Assembly (NCBI GenBank): GCA_013003465.1
Contig: JABDIZ010000233.1
Coordinates: 1-17,463 of the forward strand
Source of the DNA: Rhodothermaceae bacterium
GTDB taxonomy: Bacteria > Bacteroidota > Rhodothermia > Rhodothermales > Rubricoccaceae
Length of the DNA stretch: 17,463 nucleotides
Direction of reading: 5' to 3'
Shown here piece after piece: positions 1 to 6,157 of the stretch. A program made the position numbers and the translations under genes. The notes under the pieces were generated by a model. It did not search any database. It had not been told where the DNA came from and saw only the letters and a program-made list of their open reading frames with translations. Within the stretch, counting starts at the first letter, position 1. Each line of letters starts with the position of its first letter.

Positions 1-862
1 TGACGAACTCTGTCGTGGTGCCATCCGAGACTTCAACGGCGTCGCCTACCGCGAACCCATCGGCCTGCTGCACGGTGGTCTGATCGGCCTGCAAGACCGC
101 GAGTGTGGCATCGGCGCTGTCGCCTGCGGCGAAGCCGAGTTCGGCGTAGGCCGTGGCGATCTCGAGGCGCGTCCAGGTGCCGTTCAAGCGCGCGCCCTCG
201 CCGGTGGACGTGAGTACGAGTTCATCGGCTCCACTGAGCGCGGCGACGAACGCCGTGGTCTTCGCGTTGATGGCATCGCGGATCTGTTCGCGCGTGGCGT
301 TGGCAGGCCCCGCCGCGAAGTCGGCGGCCACAAACGCGATGTCGGTTGCGATGGTGGCTCCATCCACTAACACTTGCAGCGGATCCAGCGCCGACAGGTC
401 GATGACCGCGGGCAGCGCCCCCCCAGTGAGTTCTGCCGGGGCGGTCTCGGCCACACGCGTCTCCGTCGAGGCATTCGGCGCGATCTGCACATAGAGATCG
501 TCTGCCCAGTGGCCCGGATCGACGTGGCCGCGGTAGCCAGCCTCCAGCCGTAGCGTCGGGTTGACGGCGTCGTTGAGTACGAACGAGGCGGGCATCGCAT
601 CCTGCGCGACGACACGGTTGATGTAGGCCGTCCGGCCTCCGTTGTCGTAGAAGCCGCGCAGGAGGTAGGCACCGAGGCCGCTTGGCGTGTAGCCGCCGAA
701 CTGCTCCACGAACTTCTGATAGGAGGACACCCGCGTCGGGCGGTTGGGGACGCCGCGCTGCGTGAGCACGTTGAAGGCACCCACGGAGGTTGCCGCTCCA
801 CGGATGGAAGGCGCGCCAGCGCCGTCCACCTCAACGACGTTCAAGCCGATCTGGTAGGCCAT
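1..862 (-). CDS. Contractile tail sheath protein (eCIS/phage-tail type), N-terminal part, cut by window edge
   Basis: Reading leftwards from an ATG at 862, 287 codons stay open to the edge, so the C-terminal part, including the main sheath core, is missing. The N-terminus begins MAYQIGLNVVEVDGAG and continues with SIRGAATSVGAFNVLTQRG, then an FGGY segment and GFYDNGGRTAYINRVV around residues 70-85. This is the usual opening of tail sheath proteins of contractile injection systems (Afp/PVC/MAC type) and myophages, where the sheath contracts around the inner tube to drive it through a target membrane. Residues about 130-287 form an Ala/Asp/Thr-rich region that resembles the variable surface-exposed domain inserted in many sheaths. 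The gene lies 52 bp after the helix-hairpin-helix gene on the same strand, consistent with one operon. A prophage tail cannot be excluded from this fragment alone, but the neighbours favour an eCIS. Confidence 0.82.
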   Translation of the reverse strand, partial: MAYQIGLNVVEVDGAGAPSIRGAATSVGAFNVLTQRGVPNRPTRVSSYQKFVEQFGGYTPSGLGAYLLRGFYDNGGRTAYINRVVAQDAMPASFVLNDAVNPTLRLEAGYRGHVDPGHWADDLYVQIAPNASTETRVAETAPAELTGGALPAVIDLSALDPLQVLVDGATIATDIAFVAADFAAGPANATREQIRDAINAKTTAFVAALSGADELVLTSTGEGARLNGTWTRLEIATAYAELGFAAGDSADATLAVLQADQTTVQQADGFAVGDAVEVSDGTTTEFV

Positions 863-914
863 GATGGTTCTCTTCTGGATGGATGGTTCAGGACAACGGA
901 CACGTCCGATCGCG

Positions 915-1334
915 TCAGCTTCGGAAAACGACGCGATCGCGGAGCGCTGCGAGCGTGGCGGCCCCGATGCCGGGCACGCGTCTCAGATCGTCGAGGCGCT
1001 CGAAGCGCCCATGGGCGTCGCGATCAGCGAGGAGGGCGCGGGCGGTCACGGCCCCGATATCGGGCAGCGCCTCGAGCTGCGCTTTCGTGGCCGTATTGAG
1101 GTTCACCTTGGGCGTGCGCGGGCGAATGGCCAGCAGCCGACGCTGTTCGAGGACACGGAGCTGGGGCGTGTCGCGCTCGGCGTCAGTCAGCGGGGCCTCG
1201 CCCCGCGGTGGCAGCACGAGATCGCGCCCGCGCAGGTGCAGTTCCACGGGCTGGTTGCGCAGGTTGCGCACGACGAAAGGCAGATCCGAAGACGTAGGCA
1301 TGGAAGGAGCGGGAAAGAATGAACTGGGCGTCAT
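915..1334 (-). CDS. Small protein with beta-rich N-terminus and C-terminal helix-hairpin-helix (ComEA-like), eCIS-associated
   Basis: A 139-residue protein. Residues 18-70 (FVVRNLRNQPVELHLRGRD onward, then VLPPRGEAPL) look like a small beta-domain. Residues 76-137 hold two helix-hairpin-helix motifs, LPDIGAVTARAL (90-101) and VPGIGAATLAAL (120-131), introduced by VNLNTATKAQLEAL, the classic ComEA-like HHH signature that normally binds DNA backbone. There is no signal peptide, unlike ComEA, so a DNA-uptake role is unlikely. The ATG at 1334 overlaps the stop of the upstream gene as ATGA, suggesting translational coupling; a second in-frame ATG at 1301 (MPTSSDLPF) is an alternative start. The position between the possible Pvc16-like gene and the sheath gene suggests a structural or assembly role in the injection system. 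Here the HHH may serve protein-protein contact rather than DNA binding; that part is inference. Confidence 0.8.
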   Translation of the reverse strand: MTPSSFFPAPSMPTSSDLPFVVRNLRNQPVELHLRGRDLVLPPRGEAPLTDAERDTPQLRVLEQRRLLAIRPRTPKVNLNTATKAQLEALPDIGAVTARALLADRDAHGRFERLDDLRRVPGIGAATLAALRDRVVFRS

Positions 1335-2425
1335 TCGCCGGGCTGATCGATGGCGAGTTCGATTTCTTGCACGGGCACGACCGGCAGGGCCTCACGGACG
1401 CGCAGGCGCGTGAGCACCTGGATGTGCATGGAGAGCCGCTCGCCGAGCAAGGGCTCCGGAGTGGTCCCCTCCCACTCCACCGTCAGCGGCATGCCCCCGG
1501 CCACAAGGACTCCGCGCGGCGCAAAAGCTGCCAGCAACCCTTCAAACACAGTGGCGGTATGGGCCCGTTGGTCTGTGAACAGATCGAGCGCGTAGGTGAG
1601 CGTGTAGGGCACGAAGCGAGCGCCGAGCCGCATCCCATCGCCAGAGAAATCACGCGGAGCAGTGTTGCTGCGGGTGAGGAACTCCGCGGGCGCTACGTCC
1701 AGGGGACGGAGGCGAATGAGCGGACGCTGGTTGGCTGCGGGCGCGGTAGGCGGCACCATCCCCGTGGCGTGGTAGAAGACAACGCTCACGGCATCGCCCC
1801 CAACCGTAAAGGCCCCATCGAGGCGCTCCGTCAGCGCCGTCTCCACATCCTGAATCATCTCCTCGCGCACGGAAAAGAGAGCATCGAGGTGGCAGGTAAA
1901 ATCGAGGCTCTCGTCCACGCAGGTCAGACGCATCGCGTTGGCTGCGGCGCGTAGGCCTGCCGGGAGGTCGTCGAGGCTGAGCGTGATGAGTTCCCACGCT
2001 CCAGCGCGCCGCACGGGCAACAAGCGCGCCCATGTGTTGGCTGGATCGTCGAATCCGAGGGCGGCACTCGCTAGGCGCAGTTCGAGGTAGACCGGCCGTC
2101 CGGCCTTGCCGTCCCCGACACGTGTGCTCTGGATCCAGAGACGCAGTTCGTCCCCGTCTGTGAGGTCTTCGGCTGGAAAGGTGCGCTCGCCCCGATGGCC
2201 TTCAGCATTAGCCGTGGCGGTCAACACGAGACTCGGCCCGCCTCCAAAGCGCGTGAGGGCCGCGTCGGCGACGAGGCTCAGCTCGGCCGAGGGCGTCGCA
2301 TCGGGAGCTACCGCGTCCCAGGCGGCGGTATCAGCAAACAGACCGAGCGGGCGGTACGCCATGAAAGCGAGGCACGAAGAGAAGGCAGGCAGAACGACCC
2401 GGACCAGCTCACGGGGTCGGCGCAT
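1331..2425 (-). CDS. Two-domain eCIS-associated protein: jelly-roll/carbohydrate-binding-like N-half, possible Pvc16 (DUF4255)-like C-half
   Basis: A 364-residue protein. Residues about 85-185 alternate as in a beta-sandwich: GDELRLWIQSTRVGDG, then VYLELRLAS, GAWELITLSLDDLP and a closing LDALFSVRE. This pattern (strand, W..v.isLddL, final iDdi-like strand) recalls galactose-binding or CBM-type jelly rolls. Residues about 190-364 (IQDVETALTERLDG, PLIRLRPLDV, YTLTYALDLFTDQ, then LLGERLSMHIQVLTRLRV) resemble the Pvc16_N/DUF4255 or tail-terminator-like proteins that cap contractile injection systems; this match is tentative. The ATG at 2425 overlaps the upstream gene by 17 bp and adds a hydrophobic stretch (RVVLPAFSSCLAF). 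Starting instead at the ATG at 2362 (MAYRPLGLF) would remove it and better suits a cytoplasmic assembly protein. The 3' end overlaps the HHH gene as ATGA. Confidence 0.72.
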   Translation of the reverse strand: MRRPRELVRVVLPAFSSCLAFMAYRPLGLFADTAAWDAVAPDATPSAELSLVADAALTRFGGGPSLVLTATANAEGHRGERTFPAEDLTDGDELRLWIQSTRVGDGKAGRPVYLELRLASAALGFDDPANTWARLLPVRRAGAWELITLSLDDLPAGLRAAANAMRLTCVDESLDFTCHLDALFSVREEMIQDVETALTERLDGAFTVGGDAVSVVFYHATGMVPPTAPAANQRPLIRLRPLDVAPAEFLTRSNTAPRDFSGDGMRLGARFVPYTLTYALDLFTDQRAHTATVFEGLLAAFAPRGVLVAGGMPLTVEWEGTTPEPLLGERLSMHIQVLTRLRVREALPVVPVQEIELAIDQPGE

Positions 2426-2657
2426 CGCGCGTACGGCCCAGCCGCTCGATCACCCGATCGGTCCCGCGCGGGATGGCTCCGAGGGCACGGAGGTAGGGCG
2501 CGATGAAACCGACCACTTCGCGAAGCGAGGTGACCGGTTGCTGCTGCCCGCTCGGGATGTGAACGATCTCTCCACGCCAGAGCACGCCGCGGTCGGTTTC
2601 CTCCTCCTCCCAAATCCGCAGAATGAAGGAACTGGAGCGGGAGTCGGATGACGCCAT
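2409..2657 (-). CDS. Small conserved-looking hypothetical protein (82 aa)
   Basis: An 82-residue soluble protein with no signal peptide or membrane segment. The core, SFILRIWEEEETDRGVLW followed by RGEIVHIPSGQQQPV, looks like a compact beta-sheet, and the end (LREVVGFIAPYLRALG) an amphipathic helix. Small proteins of this general look, an F.vRIW..e segment followed by a W.G.i.HipSG segment and one C-terminal helix, are remembered as uncharacterised proteins in Chloroflexota and Cyanobacteria; no function is known to me and this was not searched. It lies between the SARP regulator and the possible Pvc16-like gene, and its last 17 bp overlap the next gene, so it belongs to the same operon. An accessory or regulatory role in the injection-system operon is inferred only from position. 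The ATG at 2657 is the only plausible start in frame. Confidence 0.75.
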   Translation of the reverse strand: MASSDSRSSSFILRIWEEEETDRGVLWRGEIVHIPSGQQQPVTSLREVVGFIAPYLRALGAIPRGTDRVIERLGRTRDAPTP

Positions 2658-2786
2658 GCGAATGCCAGACCGTGAAAGTCAGCCGCTTGTCCGGGTCGCG
2701 AGTACACTACCGTATCGGCGTCCCCAAGTGCGTCTCCAGAACCATCTCTCGCACCGTCCAATTTGCCTCTCCGCCGCTCGGATCGC
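2658..2786. promoter_or_regulatory. 129-bp intergenic gap inside the eCIS operon, possible internal promoter
   Basis: This spacer between the regulator and the 82-aa gene is larger than the other gaps in the cluster, so the structural genes could have their own promoter activated by the SARP. I found no convincing -35/-10 pair and no direct repeats of the kind SARPs bind. No hairpin terminator is visible, so read-through from the regulator is also possible. Confidence 0.25.
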
Positions 2787-3719
2787 TCAATAGGGAGAGG
2801 GCGACTTGGGCTGCATGGGGGGACGGGCCTCGGTCTCGCCCTCGAGGCGCTCGGCCTCCGCCAGCACCATCGCGCGCAAGCGGTGCACGTCGTCCTCGAT
2901 GCGCCGTAGCAAACTGACGATGCCCGCGGGCGAGCGCGAGGGCATCGTGCGTTCCTCCTGCTCATCCAACTGCTGCCCGGCCAGGATCTGCGCATGAAGC
3001 GCCTGGGTCGGCGCCGAGGGGCTCACGCCAAGCTCGTCGCGGAGCATCGCCACACAGCGCCCGTACTGCCGCAGGGCGCCGCTCCGGTCTCCGGCGCGGT
3101 AGCGGGTGCGCATCAGGCAACGCTGAGCACGCTCACTGAGGGTATCGTAATAAACCCAATCCATGGACCGGGCTACTGCGCGGTCGAGGTCGCCCTGCCG
3201 CTCGGCCGCAGCGATCAACGCCTGGAGCCCGTGGACGTAGCGGTGGCGCAGACGCTCGCGCTCGTAGAGACACCAGTCCTCGTACCAACCATCGAGCACA
3301 TCGCCGACATAGAGAGCGAGAGCCGCTTCGAGCCCATTGATGGCGGCGGCGTCGGGCTGCTGCTCGGCCGCATCGAGCGCCTGCTCGAAGGCACAGACAT
3401 CGATCCAGGCCGTGGCCTCCGGGCTCACCCGGAGATGCTCGCTATCGATGCACAGCAACGCTTCTGGCTCCGGCACGCCTCGCTCGCCGAGGGCCGTGCG
3501 CAGCCGCCACAGCGCCCGGCGGAGGTACTTCCGAGACTGGGTCGTCGTGACCTCGCTCCAGAGCAGGCTCGCGAGCGTCTCACGGGCATGAACCCGCTGA
3601 CGATGCAACACGAGGTAGGCGAGCAATTCCTGCTCCTTCCGGGTCTTGAAGTGTACGGGGCCAGTCTCGTCCACTTCCACCGTGAAGGAGCCGAAGAGCG
3701 TGATGCGCAGTGCTTCCAT
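2787..3719 (-). CDS. SARP/AfsR-type transcriptional regulator with bacterial transcriptional activation domain (BTAD)
   Basis: A 310-residue protein. Residues 1-100 are an OmpR/PhoB-type winged helix: ALRITLFGSFTVEV, then FKTRKEQELLAYLVLH, ETLASLLW and the recognition-helix segment SRKYLRRALWRLRTAL. Residues about 105-250 are the TPR-like BTAD, with DVCAFEQALDAAEQ, ALALYVGDVLDGWYEDWC, YERERLRHRYVHGLQALI and YRAGDRSGALRQYGRCVAML, closing at ELGVSPSAPTQALHAQIL. This is the standard SARP layout. There are no NB-ARC or kinase domains, so it is a short regulator. Residues 262-300 form a basic/acidic helical tail (IVSLLRRIEDDVHRLRAMV), perhaps a coiled coil. As first gene of the locus, divergent from the DUF445 gene, it is a likely activator of the downstream injection-system genes; that role is inferred from position. 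The signal it senses is unknown. Confidence 0.88.
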   Translation of the reverse strand: MEALRITLFGSFTVEVDETGPVHFKTRKEQELLAYLVLHRQRVHARETLASLLWSEVTTTQSRKYLRRALWRLRTALGERGVPEPEALLCIDSEHLRVSPEATAWIDVCAFEQALDAAEQQPDAAAINGLEAALALYVGDVLDGWYEDWCLYERERLRHRYVHGLQALIAAAERQGDLDRAVARSMDWVYYDTLSERAQRCLMRTRYRAGDRSGALRQYGRCVAMLRDELGVSPSAPTQALHAQILAGQQLDEQEERTMPSRSPAGIVSLLRRIEDDVHRLRAMVLAEAERLEGETEARPPMQPKSPSPY

Positions 3720-3916
3720 GAGAAACCTGTGCCGGACGCAGGGACCCCAGGGACCACACGGTCACCTCCTGCGCTGCCGAGGGCGTCGGCGTAACTAGCT
3801 TAGCGGATGCGGGGGCCATGCTACCCAAGCTCCCCACCTGTATCTGTCTAGCTCTATTAAACACAAGGCCGAAGTCCGATCTAACTGTCTTCGGTTGAAT
3901 TCACATTCTTGACGCG
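3720..3916. promoter_or_regulatory. Divergent intergenic region between the eCIS regulator and the DUF445 gene
   Basis: About 197 bp separate the two divergent starts. The stretch 3840-3910 is clearly richer in A and T than the surrounding DNA (TCTAGCTCTATTAAACAC lies inside it), as expected for a promoter island serving one or both genes. No consensus promoter could be assigned with confidence on either strand. Confidence 0.45.
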
Positions 3917-3927
3917 ATGACGCGTCA
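3910..3927 (+). promoter_or_regulatory. Inverted and tandem repeat over the DUF445 start codon
   Basis: TGACGCG (3910-3916) is followed by ATGA and then CGCGTCA (3921-3927), giving perfect 7-base arms around a loop that contains the ATG at 3917. The same DNA is also a tandem direct repeat, TGACGCG at 3910 and again at 3918. It could be an operator or a hairpin that hides the start codon. It could equally mean that the true start is the downstream ATG at 3965. Confidence 0.35.
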
Positions 3928-5431
3928 CGGAGCCCCTGTTGAAGCCTCGCCCCGCCGCGCGCGTATGCCGCGCCCACCCTTCTCGCCGCCCGACCGCCCC
4001 GACGTGCCTCCTTCCTCTCCACCCGACCGCTCGAACGACCTCACGCCTGTTCCCGGTATCCTCGGCCCTGACGAGGCCCACGCCGTGACCGCGCCCGACG
4101 AGGAACCCTCCGGCTATCCCGACGATCCCGAGGCCCCGCCGCCTACGGAGCCGCTCGTGCTGGATCCAGTCCCGGAGCCCGAGCCATCCAGCTACCCCGA
4201 TGCACCGGATGCCCCGCCACCTACAGACGCGCTCCGAGGCAACGACACGCTGGAGCCTGAGACCGCTCCGTCGGCCTCGCTGCTGCCCGTTCCGCTGGAA
4301 ACCGTAGAGGCGGCTAAAGAGGCTACGCGCAGCCGGGCCCGCGACTTCGGGCGGCTGGTGCTGCGCTACGCGACGCGCTACTGGCCGGAGCGCACGGCCT
4401 CCGAAGCCCCGGCGGTGGACGAGCCGCCGCGCCTCGTCGGCCGCATTGGTCAGATCATTCCCTACATGCGGATCATCCCGTGGACACTGGCGGCACTCTT
4501 CGCCGCGTCGTTCGCGTGGGATTTTCCGGGCATGACGGTCTCCATCTTCGGCGAAGCCGTCTCCGTCGAAGGGTTGCTGCGGATCGTCTCGGTGAGCGGC
4601 CTGATCGGCTTCTTTACCAACTGGTTGGCCATCACGATGCTCTTCCAGCCGCGTGAGAAGCGCGTACTCATCCCGCAGGGCCTGATTCCGGCACAGCGCG
4701 AGCGCGTGATCTTCCGGCTGGCGCAGGCCATCAGCCAGGAATTGATCAACGAGGAGATCATCAAGGAGAAGATCCACGAGAGCGGCGTCATCGGGCGCTA
4801 CCGCGATCTCGCGCTCGGCGTCGTCCGTGGCGTGGTCGAGGACCCCGAGTTCCGCACCGACCTCAAGGGGCTCACAGGTGAGTACGTGCAGGAAGTGCTC
4901 GGCTCAGAAGCGATCCGCACCGAACTGGCCGAAGTGGCAGCCAAGAAGGTTGAGGAGCAGGCCGGGCAAGGCCTCGGCGGCGTGGCGCTGCGCCTCTACC
5001 GGACCTTCGCCGAAGACGATTTCCAGCGCCGCATCGACGCCGCCATCGCCGAGCTGCCGGGCGCCGTCTCTCCCCTCCTCGACCGCCTCGACACGGCGCT
5101 CGACCAGATCCCCGAGAAGGTCGAAGCCCGCGCCGACGAACTCGAAGCGTGGGCCACTAAGGCCGTCCTGTCGTTCGTCGAAGGGCTCGATGTGCACGCG
5201 ATGATCATCGACAACGCACGGGGCTACGATGAGGCGCAACTGGAGCGCATCCTGAAATCGACCTCGAACGAGCAGCTCAACTACATCAAGTACCTCGGCG
5301 GCATCCTCGGGCTCTTCGGCGGCCTCGTGATCTGGCAGCCCCTCGCCTCGCTCGCCGTCTTCGCGGTGCTCACGCTCGCCGTGTGGGGGCTCGACGAAGT
5401 CCTCGTCCGTGCACGCCGCAAGGTGGCCTGA
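3917..5431 (+). CDS. DUF445 family membrane protein with proline-rich N-terminal extension
   Basis: A 504-residue protein. Residues 18-130 are an acidic, proline-rich, low-complexity region with an imperfect internal repeat (YPDDPEAPPPTE at 67-78 and YPDAPDAPPPTD at 93-104). From about residue 175 the DUF445 (YheB-like) core begins. A membrane segment around 186-202 is followed by the hallmark GLIGFFTNWLAITMLFQP (228-245), then a long helical region (about 255-450) with repeated amphipathic helices, and a closing YIKYLGGILGLFGGLVIW (456-473) plus a last membrane helix. The family is widespread and its function is poorly known. The N-terminal extension is unusual and probably cytoplasmic or periplasmic linker. 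The start at 3917 was chosen as the longest; ATG 3965 (MPRPPFSPP) is an alternative. The gene ends convergently, 18 bp from the DUF302 gene. Confidence 0.88.
   Translation: MTRHGAPVEASPRRARMPRPPFSPPDRPDVPPSSPPDRSNDLTPVPGILGPDEAHAVTAPDEEPSGYPDDPEAPPPTEPLVLDPVPEPEPSSYPDAPDAPPPTDALRGNDTLEPETAPSASLLPVPLETVEAAKEATRSRARDFGRLVLRYATRYWPERTASEAPAVDEPPRLVGRIGQIIPYMRIIPWTLAALFAASFAWDFPGMTVSIFGEAVSVEGLLRIVSVSGLIGFFTNWLAITMLFQPREKRVLIPQGLIPAQRERVIFRLAQAISQELINEEIIKEKIHESGVIGRYRDLALGVVRGVVEDPEFRTDLKGLTGEYVQEVLGSEAIRTELAEVAAKKVEEQAGQGLGGVALRLYRTFAEDDFQRRIDAAIAELPGAVSPLLDRLDTALDQIPEKVEARADELEAWATKAVLSFVEGLDVHAMIIDNARGYDEAQLERILKSTSNEQLNYIKYLGGILGLFGGLVIWQPLASLAVFAVLTLAVWGLDEVLVRARRKVA
4112..4228 (+). repeat. 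Imperfect protein-level repeat in the proline-rich segment
   Basis: Two 13-residue units, GYPDDPEAPPPTE (4112-4150) and SYPDAPDAPPPTD (4190-4228), are separated by 13 residues, so the spacing is exactly 26 residues. They lie in the disordered N-terminal region of the DUF445 protein and suggest a local duplication. Confidence 0.7.
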
Positions 5432-5433
5432 TT

Positions 5434-5453
5434 GTAGACCGCCCGCCGTCTAC
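5434..5453. terminator. Short hairpin between convergent genes, possible weak bidirectional terminator
   Basis: GTAGAC (5434-5439) and GTCTAC (5448-5453) form a perfect 6-bp stem with an 8-base GC-rich loop. The hairpin sits between the DUF445 stop and the DUF302 stop and covers the latter. There is no T-tract, so termination is uncertain. Confidence 0.35.
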
Positions 5454-5992
5454 TCGCCGGTCGCTGTGGTAGCCAACTGTTCGAGCACATCCCGCATCGT
5501 CAGGGGGATGCCGCGCAGGTCGGGACGCTCGCGCAGCAGTTGCACATCGTCGAGGTCGTGGCGCCACGTGAGGTGGAGTGGATCGGTGTAGGTGACGAAC
5601 GCCTGCCCTTCGCTGTCCTCCCATACGAGCATCTTCAGCGGCAGGTCAAGGCCGATGCTCGGCGCCTCCTGCATCAGCACCGTACCTGCCTGCGGATTTC
5701 CGAACAGAACGAGCCGGGCAGGGCGCATGGTGAGGTCTGCGGAAAGCGCGTTGGCCTGATGGTCCAGTTCAAACAGGATGGTGAGGTTGGGGTTGGCCTC
5801 GATGGCGTCGCGCAATCGCTGGTATGTGCTATCGGCAGAATGCGCACTGGCAACCGTCACCAGCCCGGTCGGCCGCGGGGCGTCTTGCGACGAGGCCGGG
5901 GACTGCTCGGCCTCGTTCGTAGGGGCACAGGCGGACACCAACGGTAGCGTAACGAAAAGGACGAGAAGTGTTGGGCGAAACCAGACAGGCAT
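5450..5992 (-). CDS. DUF302 domain lipoprotein
   Basis: A 180-residue protein when started at the ATG at 5992. A signal peptide of about 21 residues (MPVWFRPTLLVLFVTLPLVS) ends in a lipobox VSAC with Cys22, so it should be a lipoprotein. A longer ORF to 6052 would place 20 more residues ahead of the signal peptide and is rejected. The mature part matches the DUF302 fold: a first half with YQRLRDAIEANPNLTILFEL, then RLVLFGNPQAGTVLMQ, GLDLPLKMLVWED and YTDPLHLTWRH, which are the usual conserved blocks. The exact function of DUF302 is unknown; members are often periplasmic or membrane-linked and are found near redox or metal genes. It lies 165 bp downstream of the TonB-dependent receptor on the same strand, but with no other sign of co-function. 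Confidence 0.88.
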   Translation of the reverse strand: MPVWFRPTLLVLFVTLPLVSACAPTNEAEQSPASSQDAPRPTGLVTVASAHSADSTYQRLRDAIEANPNLTILFELDHQANALSADLTMRPARLVLFGNPQAGTVLMQEAPSIGLDLPLKMLVWEDSEGQAFVTYTDPLHLTWRHDLDDVQLLRERPDLRGIPLTMRDVLEQLATTATGE

Positions 5993-6157
5993 GAGAGGAA
6001 AAGGGAGTGAGTACAGCACTACAGCGTACGACCAGGCGGGCGAAACGATCAATATGGCTCTCCTCCTTGCCTGCCAGCAGCCTCAAGAGAGGCACGCTGG
6101 GCCATCCTACGCAGTGCGCCCGTTGCACGAGCCGTTCTGTGATGCGAGGGCGACGCC

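Noticed and set aside
861..1413. Overlapping plus-strand frames opposite the HHH gene
   Set aside because: They have no domain, while the minus-strand frame has two HHH motifs.
3881..4777. A 298-residue minus-strand open frame
   Set aside because: Antisense to the DUF445 gene and low-complexity, Arg/Gly-rich.
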